Below, piece by piece: positions 17,190 through 26,092 of a stretch of 64,000 nucleotides of DNA. Source of the stretch: an uncultured Clostridia bacterium (GTDB taxonomy: Bacteria > Bacillota > Clostridia > TANB77 > CAG-508); the NCBI GenBank assembly GCA_934149005.1, contig CAKPDN010000006.1:19807-83806 (forward strand). The letters are read 5' to 3'. Made by a program: the position numbers and the translations under genes. The notes beneath the pieces are model-generated. The model did not search any database, was not told where the DNA came from, and saw only the letters and a program-made list of their open reading frames with translations. The stretch's first letter is position 1. Every line of letters begins with the position of its first letter.

Positions 17190-17759
17190 ATGAGTAAAAA
17201 AGAGAATATAGAATATGCAAATTTACCAATAATTAATACAGAAAAAATTTATAAAAAAGAAAATACAGAAAAGAAGGATTATAGAATTATAACAGGAGTT
17301 GTAGTTATATTTATAATAATATTATTGTTATTTTGTGGATATAGTATGGCTAAAACAATAGAAGAAATAATTTTAAAATCTGATACACAAATAGCAGAAC
17401 CAATTTTAATTATCGAAAATAATCCAAGTATAGACATAACTGCTACAAATTATTCTGGAATATATACATTTAAAATTAAAAACTACAACGAGCAAAATAA
17501 GGTGACAGATGTTGATTTGAAATATTATATAGAAATTTTATCAGATTTAGATGATTCAATAAATATGGAACTTTATCAAAATGAGAAAAAGATAAATTTA
17601 AATAAAAATAAAACAGAATATATAGAAATATCAAAAACTCAAAAAGAGGAAAGTGAGTATAAAATAAAAATAACATATGATAAAAATAAAACAACTAATT
17701 TAGCAGATATTATGCAAAAAATACAAATTAAAATTCATAGTGAACAAGTGAAAGTATAA
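17190..17759 (+). CDS. Membrane-anchored SipW-like cluster protein
   Basis: The 189-residue protein has a cytoplasmic N-terminus of about 32 residues, a transmembrane segment at 33-52 (ITGVVVIFIIILLLFCGYS), then MAKTIEEI and an extracellular beta-rich region of about 130 residues with YSGIYTFKIKNYN. The position of MAKTIEE after the hydrophobic stretch mimics the AKY motif of its neighbours. No enzyme motif is visible. AGGAGG precedes the ATG; the next gene starts 9 bases after the stop, so the cluster is an operon. Confidence 0.6.
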   Translation: MSKKENIEYANLPIINTEKIYKKENTEKKDYRIITGVVVIFIIILLLFCGYSMAKTIEEIILKSDTQIAEPILIIENNPSIDITATNYSGIYTFKIKNYNEQNKVTDVDLKYYIEILSDLDDSINMELYQNEKKINLNKNKTEYIEISKTQKEESEYKIKITYDKNKTTNLADIMQKIQIKIHSEQVKV

Positions 17760-17768
17760 GGTGATTAC

Positions 17769-18359
17769 ATGAAAAGGAAGTTAATAACTATATTAAAATT
17801 AGTTATTGTTATGTTTTTAATTATTTTATTAATAAAAGCATTAGCTTTAAAAGGTTTATCGAATATTAAAATAACAGATGATTATTTATTTCTAAAATTG
17901 TTCTCAAATTCTAATAAAAATAAAGAAGAAATTAAATTCAAAATAGACTATAAAAACATAGATTTTAAATCAATAGATTTATCCAAAACAATAGATAAAA
18001 ATACTTTAATATATAGAAAAATTGCACCTGGAACTAGAGGAAGTTTTAATATATTATTGGATTCAAACAAAGATTTAAAATATAAAATACAATTTTATAG
18101 TATTAATGAAAAGCCTAAGAATTTAAAATTTGAAGCATTAAAAAATGAAAAAGTGGTAGGTCAATCAAAGAATTTAGAAGAGTTATCAGATAAATTAGCT
18201 GGAAATATAAATGAAAATGAAAAAATATATATTACAATAAAATGGTATTGGAATTTTGAAAACAATAATGAAGAAACAGATAAACAAGATACACAAGATT
18301 CTGAAAATATAAGAACATATAAATTTAACATTGTAACATATGGAGAAGAAAGAATATAG
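17769..18359 (+). CDS. Paralogue of the first SipW-like surface protein
   Basis: The 196-residue protein has a hydrophobic N-terminal segment (residues 5-25) and a mature domain that parallels the 16550 product: KIAPGTRGSFNILLDSN against KIAPGTAGEFQIKLDAT, EKPKNLKFEA against VKPTNLKFTY, and a shared tryptophan pair (WYWNFEN against WNWKYQT). The paralogy is visible by direct comparison. It lacks the AKY motif after the hydrophobic segment, so it may stay membrane-anchored. It overlaps the next gene by 20 bases if that gene begins at the ATG at 18340. Confidence 0.65.
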   Translation: MKRKLITILKLVIVMFLIILLIKALALKGLSNIKITDDYLFLKLFSNSNKNKEEIKFKIDYKNIDFKSIDLSKTIDKNTLIYRKIAPGTRGSFNILLDSNKDLKYKIQFYSINEKPKNLKFEALKNEKVVGQSKNLEELSDKLAGNINENEKIYITIKWYWNFENNNEETDKQDTQDSENIRTYKFNIVTYGEERI

Positions 18360-19716
18360 GAGGTGTAAAAAAATAAAGAATAAACTATATAGTATTTTAA
18401 TTTTTTTTGTCTTTTGTATTTTTATAAATTCAATAGTAAATGCAAAATATATTATAGAAAATCAATTTGAAATAGCTAATCTTAATATAGATAGAACAAA
18501 GCCCAAAATTGAATTAATAAGTATAGATAATACAAATAGCGAATATAAAAATTATGCTAATAAAAATCATACTATAACCATAAAATTAAAAATTATAGAA
18601 GAAAATATTAAAAGTATAAATTTTGATAAAGAACATATAAAATCAAAATTAGATAATAATTATATTAATGGTGATTCTATGAATTTAGAAAAAATAGAAG
18701 ATAGACAGAATGAAAAAATATATGAAATTAAAATAAGTAACATTAGTGGAAATGGTAACTTGAAAATAGATTTATTGGAAGGAATAGCCATTGATAAAGG
18801 AGATTTAACAAATAGTTTTAAAGAAATAGATACTAAAATCATAATTGATAATATTGCACCAGAAGGTATTTTTTCAGAAAATAAAATAGCAGATGGAAAG
18901 GTGAAGGGAAGTATTAAATTAAGTGAAAAAATAAGAAATATTGAAGGATGGAATTTTTCTCAGGATAATTTAAATATAGAAAAAGTATTTACTAATAATA
19001 TTTCATATGAATTGCCTGTAATAGATTATGCTGGAAATAAATCTATTGTGAAGGTTTCTATAACTAATGCTACATATATAAAACTAATTTATGCTTCTCA
19101 TAATTCTGTGGTTGGATGGTCTTTTGGATATGGAAATTATGATGTTGCAGGAAAAGAAGCAATAGCCAAAAATTCAATATATAAAACAGAGGCGTTAGCA
19201 TTTAATATTAGTGGAAATATAGATGAAGATTTTGTACAAGCAAAATCATATATTTATACTTACTGGGGAGAAGGAAGCTATGGAAGATGTACAACCTCAG
19301 GTATTTTATATAATTATGGGTATAATCCATTAGATGGAAGCTATAAATCAATGAAATCAACTGATTTGGTAACAATAGAAAATAAAAAATATTTTCAATT
19401 AGGAGGAAGCGGAATTAATTCATATTTAAATACAGATGCAAATGGTAATAATCCTATGCCGGGTAGTGTAGCTCCTCTATACAAATATGGAATATGTGGG
19501 ATAAATCTAAAATTAAAAGATTATTCAGAATTTTCCGTAATATACCAGATTTTAGTTGATGGTGTTGGTTGGATAAATGCATGTTCAAATGGAAAAGAAT
19601 GTATGTATAGTAAGCAAAGACCAATGTCTGCATTTAGAATTGCATTAATTCCTAAAACAGAAGAACAGTATGTTTTAGATACTTGGAATAAAGATGTTGG
19701 TACTTATAATTTATAA
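18340..19716 (+). CDS. Large exported cluster protein with Ig-like region
   Basis: This protein of up to 458 residues has a signal peptide ending in NSIVNAKYIIENQFEIANLN, again the AKY pattern. Residues 48-240 are beta-rich with DRTKPKIELISI, similar to bacterial Ig-like repeats, and the last 220 residues form an unrecognised domain rich in Gly/Tyr/Trp with paired cysteines (GRCTTSG, YGICGINL, NACSNGKEC). The ATG at 18340 lies inside the previous gene and has no ribosome site, whereas a full AGGAGG at 18358-18363 is followed 9 bases later by an ATA codon (18373), so the true start is unclear. Confidence 0.65.
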   Translation: MEKKEYRRCKKIKNKLYSILIFFVFCIFINSIVNAKYIIENQFEIANLNIDRTKPKIELISIDNTNSEYKNYANKNHTITIKLKIIEENIKSINFDKEHIKSKLDNNYINGDSMNLEKIEDRQNEKIYEIKISNISGNGNLKIDLLEGIAIDKGDLTNSFKEIDTKIIIDNIAPEGIFSENKIADGKVKGSIKLSEKIRNIEGWNFSQDNLNIEKVFTNNISYELPVIDYAGNKSIVKVSITNATYIKLIYASHNSVVGWSFGYGNYDVAGKEAIAKNSIYKTEALAFNISGNIDEDFVQAKSYIYTYWGEGSYGRCTTSGILYNYGYNPLDGSYKSMKSTDLVTIENKKYFQLGGSGINSYLNTDANGNNPMPGSVAPLYKYGICGINLKLKDYSEFSVIYQILVDGVGWINACSNGKECMYSKQRPMSAFRIALIPKTEEQYVLDTWNKDVGTYNL

Positions 19717-19733
19717 AATATAAAGTAAGTAAT

Positions 19734-19775
19734 TTAAGAAACTCCTATATTGGTTTTATGGGAGTTTCTTAATTA
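19734..19775 (+). terminator. Intrinsic terminator of the surface-protein cluster
   Basis: TTAAGAAACTCC (19734-19745) pairs with GGAGTTTCTTAA (19761-19772) around a 15-base loop. Confidence 0.8.
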
Positions 19776-19850
19776 ATATATATTATTATATGTATAATTG
19801 TTGAACTGTAATGATTAAAATTAAACATGTAAAAAATGAAATTTTAAATG

Positions 19851-19879
19851 TAGACAAAAATTAAAAATTGTGCTAATAT
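19851..19879 (+). promoter_or_regulatory. Promoter for tRNA-Gln
   Basis: TAGACA (19851-19856) and TAATAT (19874-19879) are 17 bases apart and end 18 bases before the tRNA. Confidence 0.55.
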
Positions 19880-19896
19880 AGATAAAGATTTTATAT

Positions 19897-19971
19897 TGGG
19901 GTATCGCCAAGTGGTAAGGCATCGGACTCTGACTCCGACATTCCTGTGTTCGAATCACAGTACCCCAGCCA
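19897..19971 (+). tRNA. tRNA-Gln (anticodon CTG)
   Basis: The acceptor arms TGGGGTA and TACCCCA pair at the ends, the anticodon stem TCGGA/TCCGA encloses the loop CTCTGAC with anticodon CTG, and the T arm is CTGTG-TTCGAAT-CACAG. The discriminator G and an encoded CCA follow. It is a single gene with its own promoter. Confidence 0.95.
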
Positions 19972-20030
19972 AATTATTTAAAATATCGACCAGAATGCTT
20001 ATTTTATAATAATTAAAAGGAGAATAATAA

Positions 20031-20795
20031 ATGAAAAAAATAAATGAAAAAGGAGTAACACTTGTAGCACTTGTAACTACAATTGTACTAATATTTATTC
20101 TAGCTTCTATAACAGCCACATCAGGAATGTCAACAATAAAATGGGCAAGTTTTTCTCAATTTAAAAATGAACTAAAAGTATTACAAACAAAAGTTAATGA
20201 ATTGAACCAAAATGATGAAATAAATATAGGCCAACAATTAAGTGAAGAACAAAAAAATATACTAAATAATTCAGAAATATCAAATATAATTTATAAGGGG
20301 ACATCATCAGAAGAAGAAAATATAAAAATAAAGAATGGATTTAGATATTGTGATAGAAATTTTATAAAAGAAAAATTTAATTTAGATAATATTAAAAGAG
20401 ACTATCTTATAAATGTAGAATATAGATATATTATTTATAATAAAGGATTTGAATACGAAGGAAAAATTTATTATATGCCAGAACAATTAGATGATAGTTT
20501 ATATAATGTAAAATATAATGATAAAAATGCAAAAGATGGAAATTTTGAAGTAAATTCAACAGCAGAGAGTGATAGATGGAAAATAGAGATTTCTAATATT
20601 ACATATTCGGGTTATATAAATAATTGGCTAGTTGAATATAGATTAGATGGAGAATCAAAATGGAATAAAGCAAATGGATTAAATTTTTATGTAACAAAAG
20701 CAGGAAATTATTATGTTAGAGTATCACATAATGATATTAATCTAGGTTCAAAATTAGTTAGCATAATTGATGAAGAAAAAAATATTACAGAATAA
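20031..20795 (+). CDS. Type IV pilin-like (pseudopilin) surface protein
   Basis: The 254-residue protein begins with a short positively charged leader and then EKGVTLVALVTTIVLIFILA, the N-terminal helix of a prepilin, cut after Gly8. The residue at mature position 5 is Ala instead of the usual Glu. The rest is a soluble domain with no cysteines in pairs and no known motif; residues 130-160 and 200-250 look beta-rich. It shares its N-terminus with the genes at 32297 and 44940 but not its C-terminal domain. No pilus assembly genes are in the window. Confidence 0.7.
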   Translation: MKKINEKGVTLVALVTTIVLIFILASITATSGMSTIKWASFSQFKNELKVLQTKVNELNQNDEINIGQQLSEEQKNILNNSEISNIIYKGTSSEEENIKIKNGFRYCDRNFIKEKFNLDNIKRDYLINVEYRYIIYNKGFEYEGKIYYMPEQLDDSLYNVKYNDKNAKDGNFEVNSTAESDRWKIEISNITYSGYINNWLVEYRLDGESKWNKANGLNFYVTKAGNYYVRVSHNDINLGSKLVSIIDEEKNITE

Positions 20796-20825
20796 AAAAT
20801 ACAGATAGAGCTTATCTGTATTTTT
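20796..20825. terminator. Bidirectional terminator between the pseudopilin and CDF genes
   Basis: TACAGATA (20800-20807) and TATCTGTA (20813-20820) form the stem; a T run follows on the plus strand and the matching A run upstream serves the minus-strand transcript. Confidence 0.8.
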
Positions 20826-21687
20826 ATATTGGTTCAACATGTACAATAGTTTTATAAACATTATCAAATTTGTTAACAGTTTCTTCAATATTATTTGCTA
20901 GATTATGGCTTTCAAAAGTAGATAAATTACCATCTAAACAAATTGTTATAAAAATTATGTGTTTAGCTCCAACAGGAGAAGAAGAAATATTGTCTATTTT
21001 TTGAACTTCTTTGTAGCTATGAACAATATCCAAAATTAAATCTTTTGTTTTTTCATCAATAGAGATATCCATTAAAACATTATAACTTTCTAAAAATATT
21101 GAAATGCCAGTATATCCAATCCAAATTGAAATACCAATTCCAACGACTCCATCAAACCAATAAATTCCAAATAAAGAAAAAATAATAGAAATTAATGTAA
21201 AAGTAGTTACAATACAATCATTTTTGTGATCTTGCATATTTGATTCTAATAATATATTATTGTATTTTTTGGAAGCATTTTTGGTATATAGATATAAAAA
21301 AAACTTTGTTAGTATTGTAATAATACAAACTAAAATTAAAAGCCATGAAAATTGTAAGTTGCTTCCTAAGACTAAAGTACTTATTGAATCATAAAATAAT
21401 TTTGCTGCTACAACAATCATTGAAATTCCAATAAACATAGAAAATATGTATTCGGCTTTACCATGTCCAAAATTGTGATCTTCATCATTTGGAACACTAG
21501 AAATTTTATTTCCAATAAAAGTCATAAGTGATGCAAAAATATCGCCTGCACTGTTAAAACTATCAGCAATCATAGATTGGCTTTTAAAAATAAAACCAAC
21601 TATTGCTTTTAAAATTAATAAAAATATATTTCCTATAATTCCACAAATACCAACTTTTTTAGTTATTTTAAATCTTTCATCTTCCAT
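20824..21687 (-). CDS. Cation diffusion facilitator family metal exporter
   Basis: The 287-residue minus-strand protein is a CDF transporter that exports divalent metals such as Zn, Mn, Fe or Cd in exchange for protons. Six transmembrane segments occupy residues 12-205. The metal-site residues are visible: ADSFNSAGD (family HxxxD position occupied by Asp/Asn) in segment 2, the DEDHNFGHGKAEY loop, and QDHKNDCIVT with the HxxxD motif in segment 5. The cytoplasmic C-terminal domain ends IVHVEPI. The substrate cannot be read from sequence. It is a single gene facing the pseudopilin. Confidence 0.92.
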   Translation of the reverse strand: MEDERFKITKKVGICGIIGNIFLLILKAIVGFIFKSQSMIADSFNSAGDIFASLMTFIGNKISSVPNDEDHNFGHGKAEYIFSMFIGISMIVVAAKLFYDSISTLVLGSNLQFSWLLILVCIITILTKFFLYLYTKNASKKYNNILLESNMQDHKNDCIVTTFTLISIIFSLFGIYWFDGVVGIGISIWIGYTGISIFLESYNVLMDISIDEKTKDLILDIVHSYKEVQKIDNISSSPVGAKHIIFITICLDGNLSTFESHNLANNIEETVNKFDNVYKTIVHVEPI

Positions 21688-21773
21688 ATAATCACCTAAT
21701 TAATTTTATTATAAAGTTTGAAAGATATTATAACACATGAAACAATAAATGTTAATAATTTAAAAATAATTTA

Positions 21774-21802
21774 TTGATTTAGATAAAAAAATATAGTAGA
21801 AT
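21774..21802 (+). promoter_or_regulatory. Probable promoter for priA
   Basis: TTGATT (21774-21779), a 17-base spacer and TAGAAT (21797-21802), 63 bases before the ATG. Confidence 0.5.
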
Positions 21803-21838
21803 AACAAATATAAATCGGAAAATATTCCAAATAGAAAT

Positions 21839-21852
21839 GTCCCTTCTGGGAC
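21839..21852. repeat. Short GTCCC/GGGAC palindrome (copy 1)
   Basis: GTCCC-TTCT-GGGAC lies between the priA promoter and its AAGGAG site. It is the shortest of four similar palindromes in this window (see 24108, 53301, 57488). Confidence 0.5.
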
Positions 21853-21864
21853 AAGGAGTGAAAA

Positions 21865-24102
21865 ATGGTAGCGGAAGTAATAATAAATAGTGCAGCAAAA
21901 AAATTAAATAGAACATTTGACTATAATATACCAAAGGAATTAGAAAATATAATATTTATTGGTAGCAAAGTTTTGGTACCATTTGGTAGATTCAAAAGCT
22001 TAGAAGAAGCACATGTTGTGAAAATAAAACATAATTCAGAGTTTGAAATTAAAGACATAGCAAAAGTAGAAATAGGATTAACAGATAAGCAAATAGAATT
22101 GGCTAATTGGATGGCTAAAAGATATTTTTGTAATGTTTCAGAATGTATAAAATTAATGCAAACGCCTGGAACAAGAAATAAGGATGTAAATAAGAGAATT
22201 CAAGATAAAAAAATAAATGTGGTTTATTTAAAGAAAGATTTTGATGAAATAAATTTTGATATAGAAAGTGAAAAAATAAAATCAGATAAACAGATAAAAA
22301 TATTAAATTTTGTTAAAGATAATGAAGGATGTACTATTCCAGAAATAGAGACTTTTACTGATTGTTCAAGAGCTATTGCAAATACACTAATTAAAAATGG
22401 ATATTTAGAATTAGTAGAAACAAAGGTAGAGAGAAATCCTCTAAATAGAAAAAAAATAAATTCAACACAAAATCTAAGATTAACAGATGAACAACAAGAA
22501 GCGTTTAATAAAGTTGCAGAAACAATTGATAAAAATCTATATGAACAATTTTTATTATATGGTGTTACAGGTTCAGGAAAAACAGAAGTATATTTACAAT
22601 TAATAGATAAGGTTATTAAAGAGGATAAATCCTCTATTGTGTTAGTGCCAGAAATTTCATTAACGCCTCAAATGTTAGATAGATTTATATCAAGATTTGG
22701 CAAAGAGAAAATTGCAGTTTTACACAGTAAGTTATCAATTGGGGAAAGACATGATGAATGGGAAAAAATAAAAGAGGAAAGAGCAAAAATTATAATAGGT
22801 GCAAGATCTGCAATATTTGCACCAGTTAAAAAATTAGGAATTATTATAATAGATGAGGAACATGATAGCTCATATAAATCTGAATCAAGTCCAAAGTATA
22901 ATGCAAAAGAAGTAGCGAAAAAAATTGCAAAAGAGGAGAAAGTACCATTATTATTAGGAAGTGCAACACCTGACTTAATAACATTTTATAATGCAAAGGA
23001 AAATAAAGAAATAGTATTGTTAGAATTAACAAAAAGAGCAAATAATTCAAATTTACCTAAAGTTGAAATTGTAGATTTAAAACAAGAACTTGCAAATGGA
23101 AACAGATCGATGTTAAGTAATGAATTATACCAATCTATTGAAGAAAACTTAAAAGATAAATTGCAAACAATATTATTTTTAAACAGAAGAGGATATTCAA
23201 CATTTATAATGTGTAGAAATTGTGGATATACTGTAAAATGTAAAAACTGTAATATAAGTATGACATATCATAGTTATGAAAATAAATTAAAATGCCATTA
23301 TTGTGGATACGAAGAAAAAGTTGTTAAAAAATGTCCAGAGTGTGGAAGTGATAAAATAAGATATTTTGGAACAGGAACACAAAAACTGGAACAAGAGATT
23401 CATAAACAATTTCCAAAAGCAAAAACCATAAGAATGGATGTAGACACAGTAACTAGGAAAAATTCACATGAAGAAATTTTAAATAAATTCAAAAATGAAG
23501 ATATAGATATTTTAATAGGAACACAAATGGTAGTAAAGGGACATCACTTTCCAAAGGTAACATTAGTAGGAGTTATAGCAGCAGATAGTTCATTAAATAT
23601 AGATGATTATAGAGCGACAGAAAGAACATTTCAAATATTGACACAAGTAGCAGGAAGAGCAGGAAGAGAAAATTTGCCAGGTAAAGTAATAATACAAAGT
23701 TATAATCCAGAAAACTTTAGTATACAAGATGCACAAAAACAAGATTATGAAGAATTTTATCAAACAGAAATTGTTCTAAGAAAGCAGTTGAAATATCCGC
23801 CATTTTGCGATATAATAGTGGTTGGATTTAATGGCTTAGATGAGGAAGAAATAAAAAAGATTTCTAATTTATCTTATGACTTAATAACAAAAAACTTGGA
23901 TAAAGAGCAATTTAGGATTTTTAAGCCAATGCCTTCTCCAATTGATAAAATTCAAAATAAATATAGATGGAGAATTATAATAAAAGGTAATATGAATGAA
24001 AAAGCAAATGAGGCTTTGAATAAACTATTGAAAAATTTATATGATAGGGACTATAAAAAAACTAAAATTACAATAGATGTAAATCCAAATAATATGGTGT
24101 GA
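21865..24102 (+). CDS. priA: Primosomal replication restart helicase PriA
   Basis: PriA recognises stalled or repaired replication forks, remodels them and reloads the replicative helicase. The 745-residue protein includes the N-terminal DNA-binding region, Walker A GVTGSGKTEVY (about residue 233), the DEEHD box (about 330), the zinc-binding cysteines (CRNCGY, CKNCN, CHYCGY, CPECGS around residues 445-495), and motifs RMDVDT and GTQMVVKGHHFP plus QVAGRAGR. An AAGGAG site precedes the ATG. It is followed by def and fmt, the usual Firmicutes order. Confidence 0.96.
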   Translation: MVAEVIINSAAKKLNRTFDYNIPKELENIIFIGSKVLVPFGRFKSLEEAHVVKIKHNSEFEIKDIAKVEIGLTDKQIELANWMAKRYFCNVSECIKLMQTPGTRNKDVNKRIQDKKINVVYLKKDFDEINFDIESEKIKSDKQIKILNFVKDNEGCTIPEIETFTDCSRAIANTLIKNGYLELVETKVERNPLNRKKINSTQNLRLTDEQQEAFNKVAETIDKNLYEQFLLYGVTGSGKTEVYLQLIDKVIKEDKSSIVLVPEISLTPQMLDRFISRFGKEKIAVLHSKLSIGERHDEWEKIKEERAKIIIGARSAIFAPVKKLGIIIIDEEHDSSYKSESSPKYNAKEVAKKIAKEEKVPLLLGSATPDLITFYNAKENKEIVLLELTKRANNSNLPKVEIVDLKQELANGNRSMLSNELYQSIEENLKDKLQTILFLNRRGYSTFIMCRNCGYTVKCKNCNISMTYHSYENKLKCHYCGYEEKVVKKCPECGSDKIRYFGTGTQKLEQEIHKQFPKAKTIRMDVDTVTRKNSHEEILNKFKNEDIDILIGTQMVVKGHHFPKVTLVGVIAADSSLNIDDYRATERTFQILTQVAGRAGRENLPGKVIIQSYNPENFSIQDAQKQDYEEFYQTEIVLRKQLKYPPFCDIIVVGFNGLDEEEIKKISNLSYDLITKNLDKEQFRIFKPMPSPIDKIQNKYRWRIIIKGNMNEKANEALNKLLKNLYDRDYKKTKITIDVNPNNMV

Positions 24103-24107
24103 GGTCG

Positions 24108-24136
24108 TGTCCCATGGGGACGGTTCTAATGGGACA
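24108..24136. repeat. GTCCC/GGGAC repeat (copy 2)
   Basis: TGTCCCAT (24108-24115) and ATGGGACA (24129-24136) enclose GGGGACGGTTCTA. This wording matches a GGGGACGGTTC-type repeat family that I recall from other Clostridia. A further TTTGGGACAG lies at 24148-24157. Confidence 0.65.
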
Positions 24137-24200
24137 TTTTTACCCGTTTGGGACAGATGGTGAATGGTTTTAATAATAAGTTTTAATAGGAGGGATAGAA

Positions 24201-24677
24201 GTGGCAATAAGAAATTTAAGATTAGAAGGAGATAGTATTCTAAACAAAAAGTCAAGAGAAATTGAAGTAATAGATGATAAATTACAAGAATTAATTGATG
24301 ATATGATAGAAACAATGCATAAATATAATGGAGTAGGATTAGCGGCAGTTCAAGTAGGAATTTTAAAAAGAGTAGTTGTAATTGATTTATATGATGATAA
24401 TGGACCAATTGTATTAATTAATCCAATTATTTTAAAAACAAAAGGAGAACATGAAGTTGATGAGGGATGCTTAAGTTTTCCTAATCAATTTGCGAAAATT
24501 ATGAGACCAGAAGAGGTAATAGCAGAGTATACAGATAGGAATGGAAAAAGAATAAAAGTAAAAGCTAAAGATTTATTAGCACAAGCTATTTCTCATGAGT
24601 TAGATCATTTAGAGGGGGAGGTTTTTATTGACAAAATTATTCCAGGAACTTTAGAATATATAGAGCCTGAAAAATGA
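24201..24677 (+). CDS. def: Peptide deformylase
   Basis: The enzyme removes the N-formyl group from new proteins, using a ferrous ion. The 158-residue protein has the three signature motifs: GVGLAAVQVG, EGCLSFP with the metal-binding cysteine, and QAISHELDHLEG with both histidines and the catalytic glutamate. The start is a GTG at 24201 behind AGGAGGG. It lies between priA and fmt in the standard order; deformylase and formyltransferase act on opposite ends of the same cycle. Confidence 0.96.
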   Translation: MAIRNLRLEGDSILNKKSREIEVIDDKLQELIDDMIETMHKYNGVGLAAVQVGILKRVVVIDLYDDNGPIVLINPIILKTKGEHEVDEGCLSFPNQFAKIMRPEEVIAEYTDRNGKRIKVKAKDLLAQAISHELDHLEGEVFIDKIIPGTLEYIEPEK

Positions 24678-24719
24678 CCTGGATAGGAGATTTTTATTTG
24701 AGACAAAGGAGGAAATTTA

Positions 24720-25679
24720 ATGTTAAATGTTTTGTTTATGGGAACACCAGATTTTGCAAAAGAAAGTTTAAAAGCAATATATAATAGTGGATATAATATA
24801 TTGGGAGTTGTTACAAATCCAGATAAGCCAAAAGGTAGAGGAATGAAGATGTTGCCATCACCTGTAAAAGAATTTGCATTAGAAAAAAATATACCAATAT
24901 ATCAGCCTTTAAAAGTAAAAAATAACCCAGAGTTTATTGATGAAATAAAAAAATTGAATCCAGATGTTATATGTGTTGTAGCATATGGAAAGATTTTACC
25001 CAAAGAGATACTTGATATTCCTGAAAAAGGATGTATAAATGTTCATGGATCATTACTTCCTAAATATAGAGGTGCTGCACCAATTCAGTGGGCGGTTTTA
25101 AATGGAGATAAAAAGACTGGAATTACAACAATGTATATGGATGTTGGAATGGATACAGGGGATATGATTTTAAAAGAAGAAGTTGAAATAGGGAATAATG
25201 AAACAACAGGAGAATTATGGGAAAGGCTTTCAAAAATTGGTGGAAAATTATTAGTTGAAACTTTAAAACAAATTGAGGATGGAGTTGCTCCAAAAGAAAA
25301 GCAAGGAGATGAATTTTCTATTGCACCAATGCTAGATAAAGGAATGGCCAAAATTGATTGGGAAAATAAATCAGCTCAAGAAATTAAAAATTTGGTTAGA
25401 GGTTTAAACCCAATTATGGGGGCATATACATTTTTAAATGATAAAAAAATTAAGTTTTGGAAAGTGGATGTGGCAAAAAATATAGGGTATGATTCAGAAA
25501 ATATAAAAATATTTAAAAATGGGACTGTCTTAATATCTGACCAAAGAGATGGATTATTTATAAAAACAAAAGATGGAATTTTACAAGTGCTTGAAATTCA
25601 GGGAGAGAATGCTAAAAGAATGAAAATAGGAGATTTTTTAAGAGGAAATCCAATAGATGAATTTGAAGTATTTGAATAA
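24720..25679 (+). CDS. fmt: Methionyl-tRNA formyltransferase
   Basis: Fmt formylates initiator Met-tRNA using 10-formyl-tetrahydrofolate. The 319 residues begin LFMGTPDFAKESL and show the catalytic NVHGSLLPKYRGAAPIQWA block (Asn, His) and the later GMDTGDMI with its aspartate. An AAAGGAGG site precedes the ATG. It ends the priA-def-fmt group. The 10-formyl donor is made by Fhs, encoded 5 kb downstream. Confidence 0.96.
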   Translation: MLNVLFMGTPDFAKESLKAIYNSGYNILGVVTNPDKPKGRGMKMLPSPVKEFALEKNIPIYQPLKVKNNPEFIDEIKKLNPDVICVVAYGKILPKEILDIPEKGCINVHGSLLPKYRGAAPIQWAVLNGDKKTGITTMYMDVGMDTGDMILKEEVEIGNNETTGELWERLSKIGGKLLVETLKQIEDGVAPKEKQGDEFSIAPMLDKGMAKIDWENKSAQEIKNLVRGLNPIMGAYTFLNDKKIKFWKVDVAKNIGYDSENIKIFKNGTVLISDQRDGLFIKTKDGILQVLEIQGENAKRMKIGDFLRGNPIDEFEVFE

Positions 25680-25690
25680 TATTTTTACTA

Positions 25691-26080
25691 TTTACAGTTA
25701 ATGAAAAATAATTGATGTATAAGGTGCTTCTTTAAGGGTTATATATCTTTGATATTGTATCTGTTTGAGTGAAGAGAAAAATAGAAAATCTTAAATAAAA
25801 AACTGAGGAATGCTCACGGAAAAATGTATATATGTTATGTTTTAATAATTTTCTTGGTTCAATATGCAACATAAGAATTTCTAAAATAAATTCTAATATT
25901 GCTCCAATCACATCGAAAATGATTAAAACATAATATATATACATTTTAATCCTAAGTGAGAGAGTCTCAGTTTTTTATGTTAGATTTTATTTTTGAACGT
26001 AATGAACAAGATACAATATCAAAGATATATAACCCTTAAAGAAGCACCTTATACATCAATTATTTTTCATAGATTGTAAA
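25691..26080. mobile_element. 390-bp long-inverted-repeat element (MITE-like)
   Basis: Arms of 62 bp at 25701-25762 and 26009-26070 are perfect inverted copies. Including the outer TTTACA (25691) and TGTAAA (ending 26080) with a 4-base mismatch block, the arms reach 72 bp. The interior also contains an imperfect inner inverted repeat around AAAAAACTGAG (about 25797) and CTCAGTTTTTT (about 25966). A 70-codon minus-strand frame (25732-25944) overlaps arm one and would encode a hydrophobic peptide; I do not trust it as a gene. No transposase or clear target duplication is seen. Confidence 0.7.
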
Positions 26081-26092
26081 TTGTAACAACAC

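Noticed and set aside
25732..25944. 70-codon minus-strand hydrophobic frame inside the inverted-repeat element
   Set aside because: It overlaps one repeat arm and has only a weak AGGA site. It may be expressed, but the inverted-repeat structure explains the sequence better.
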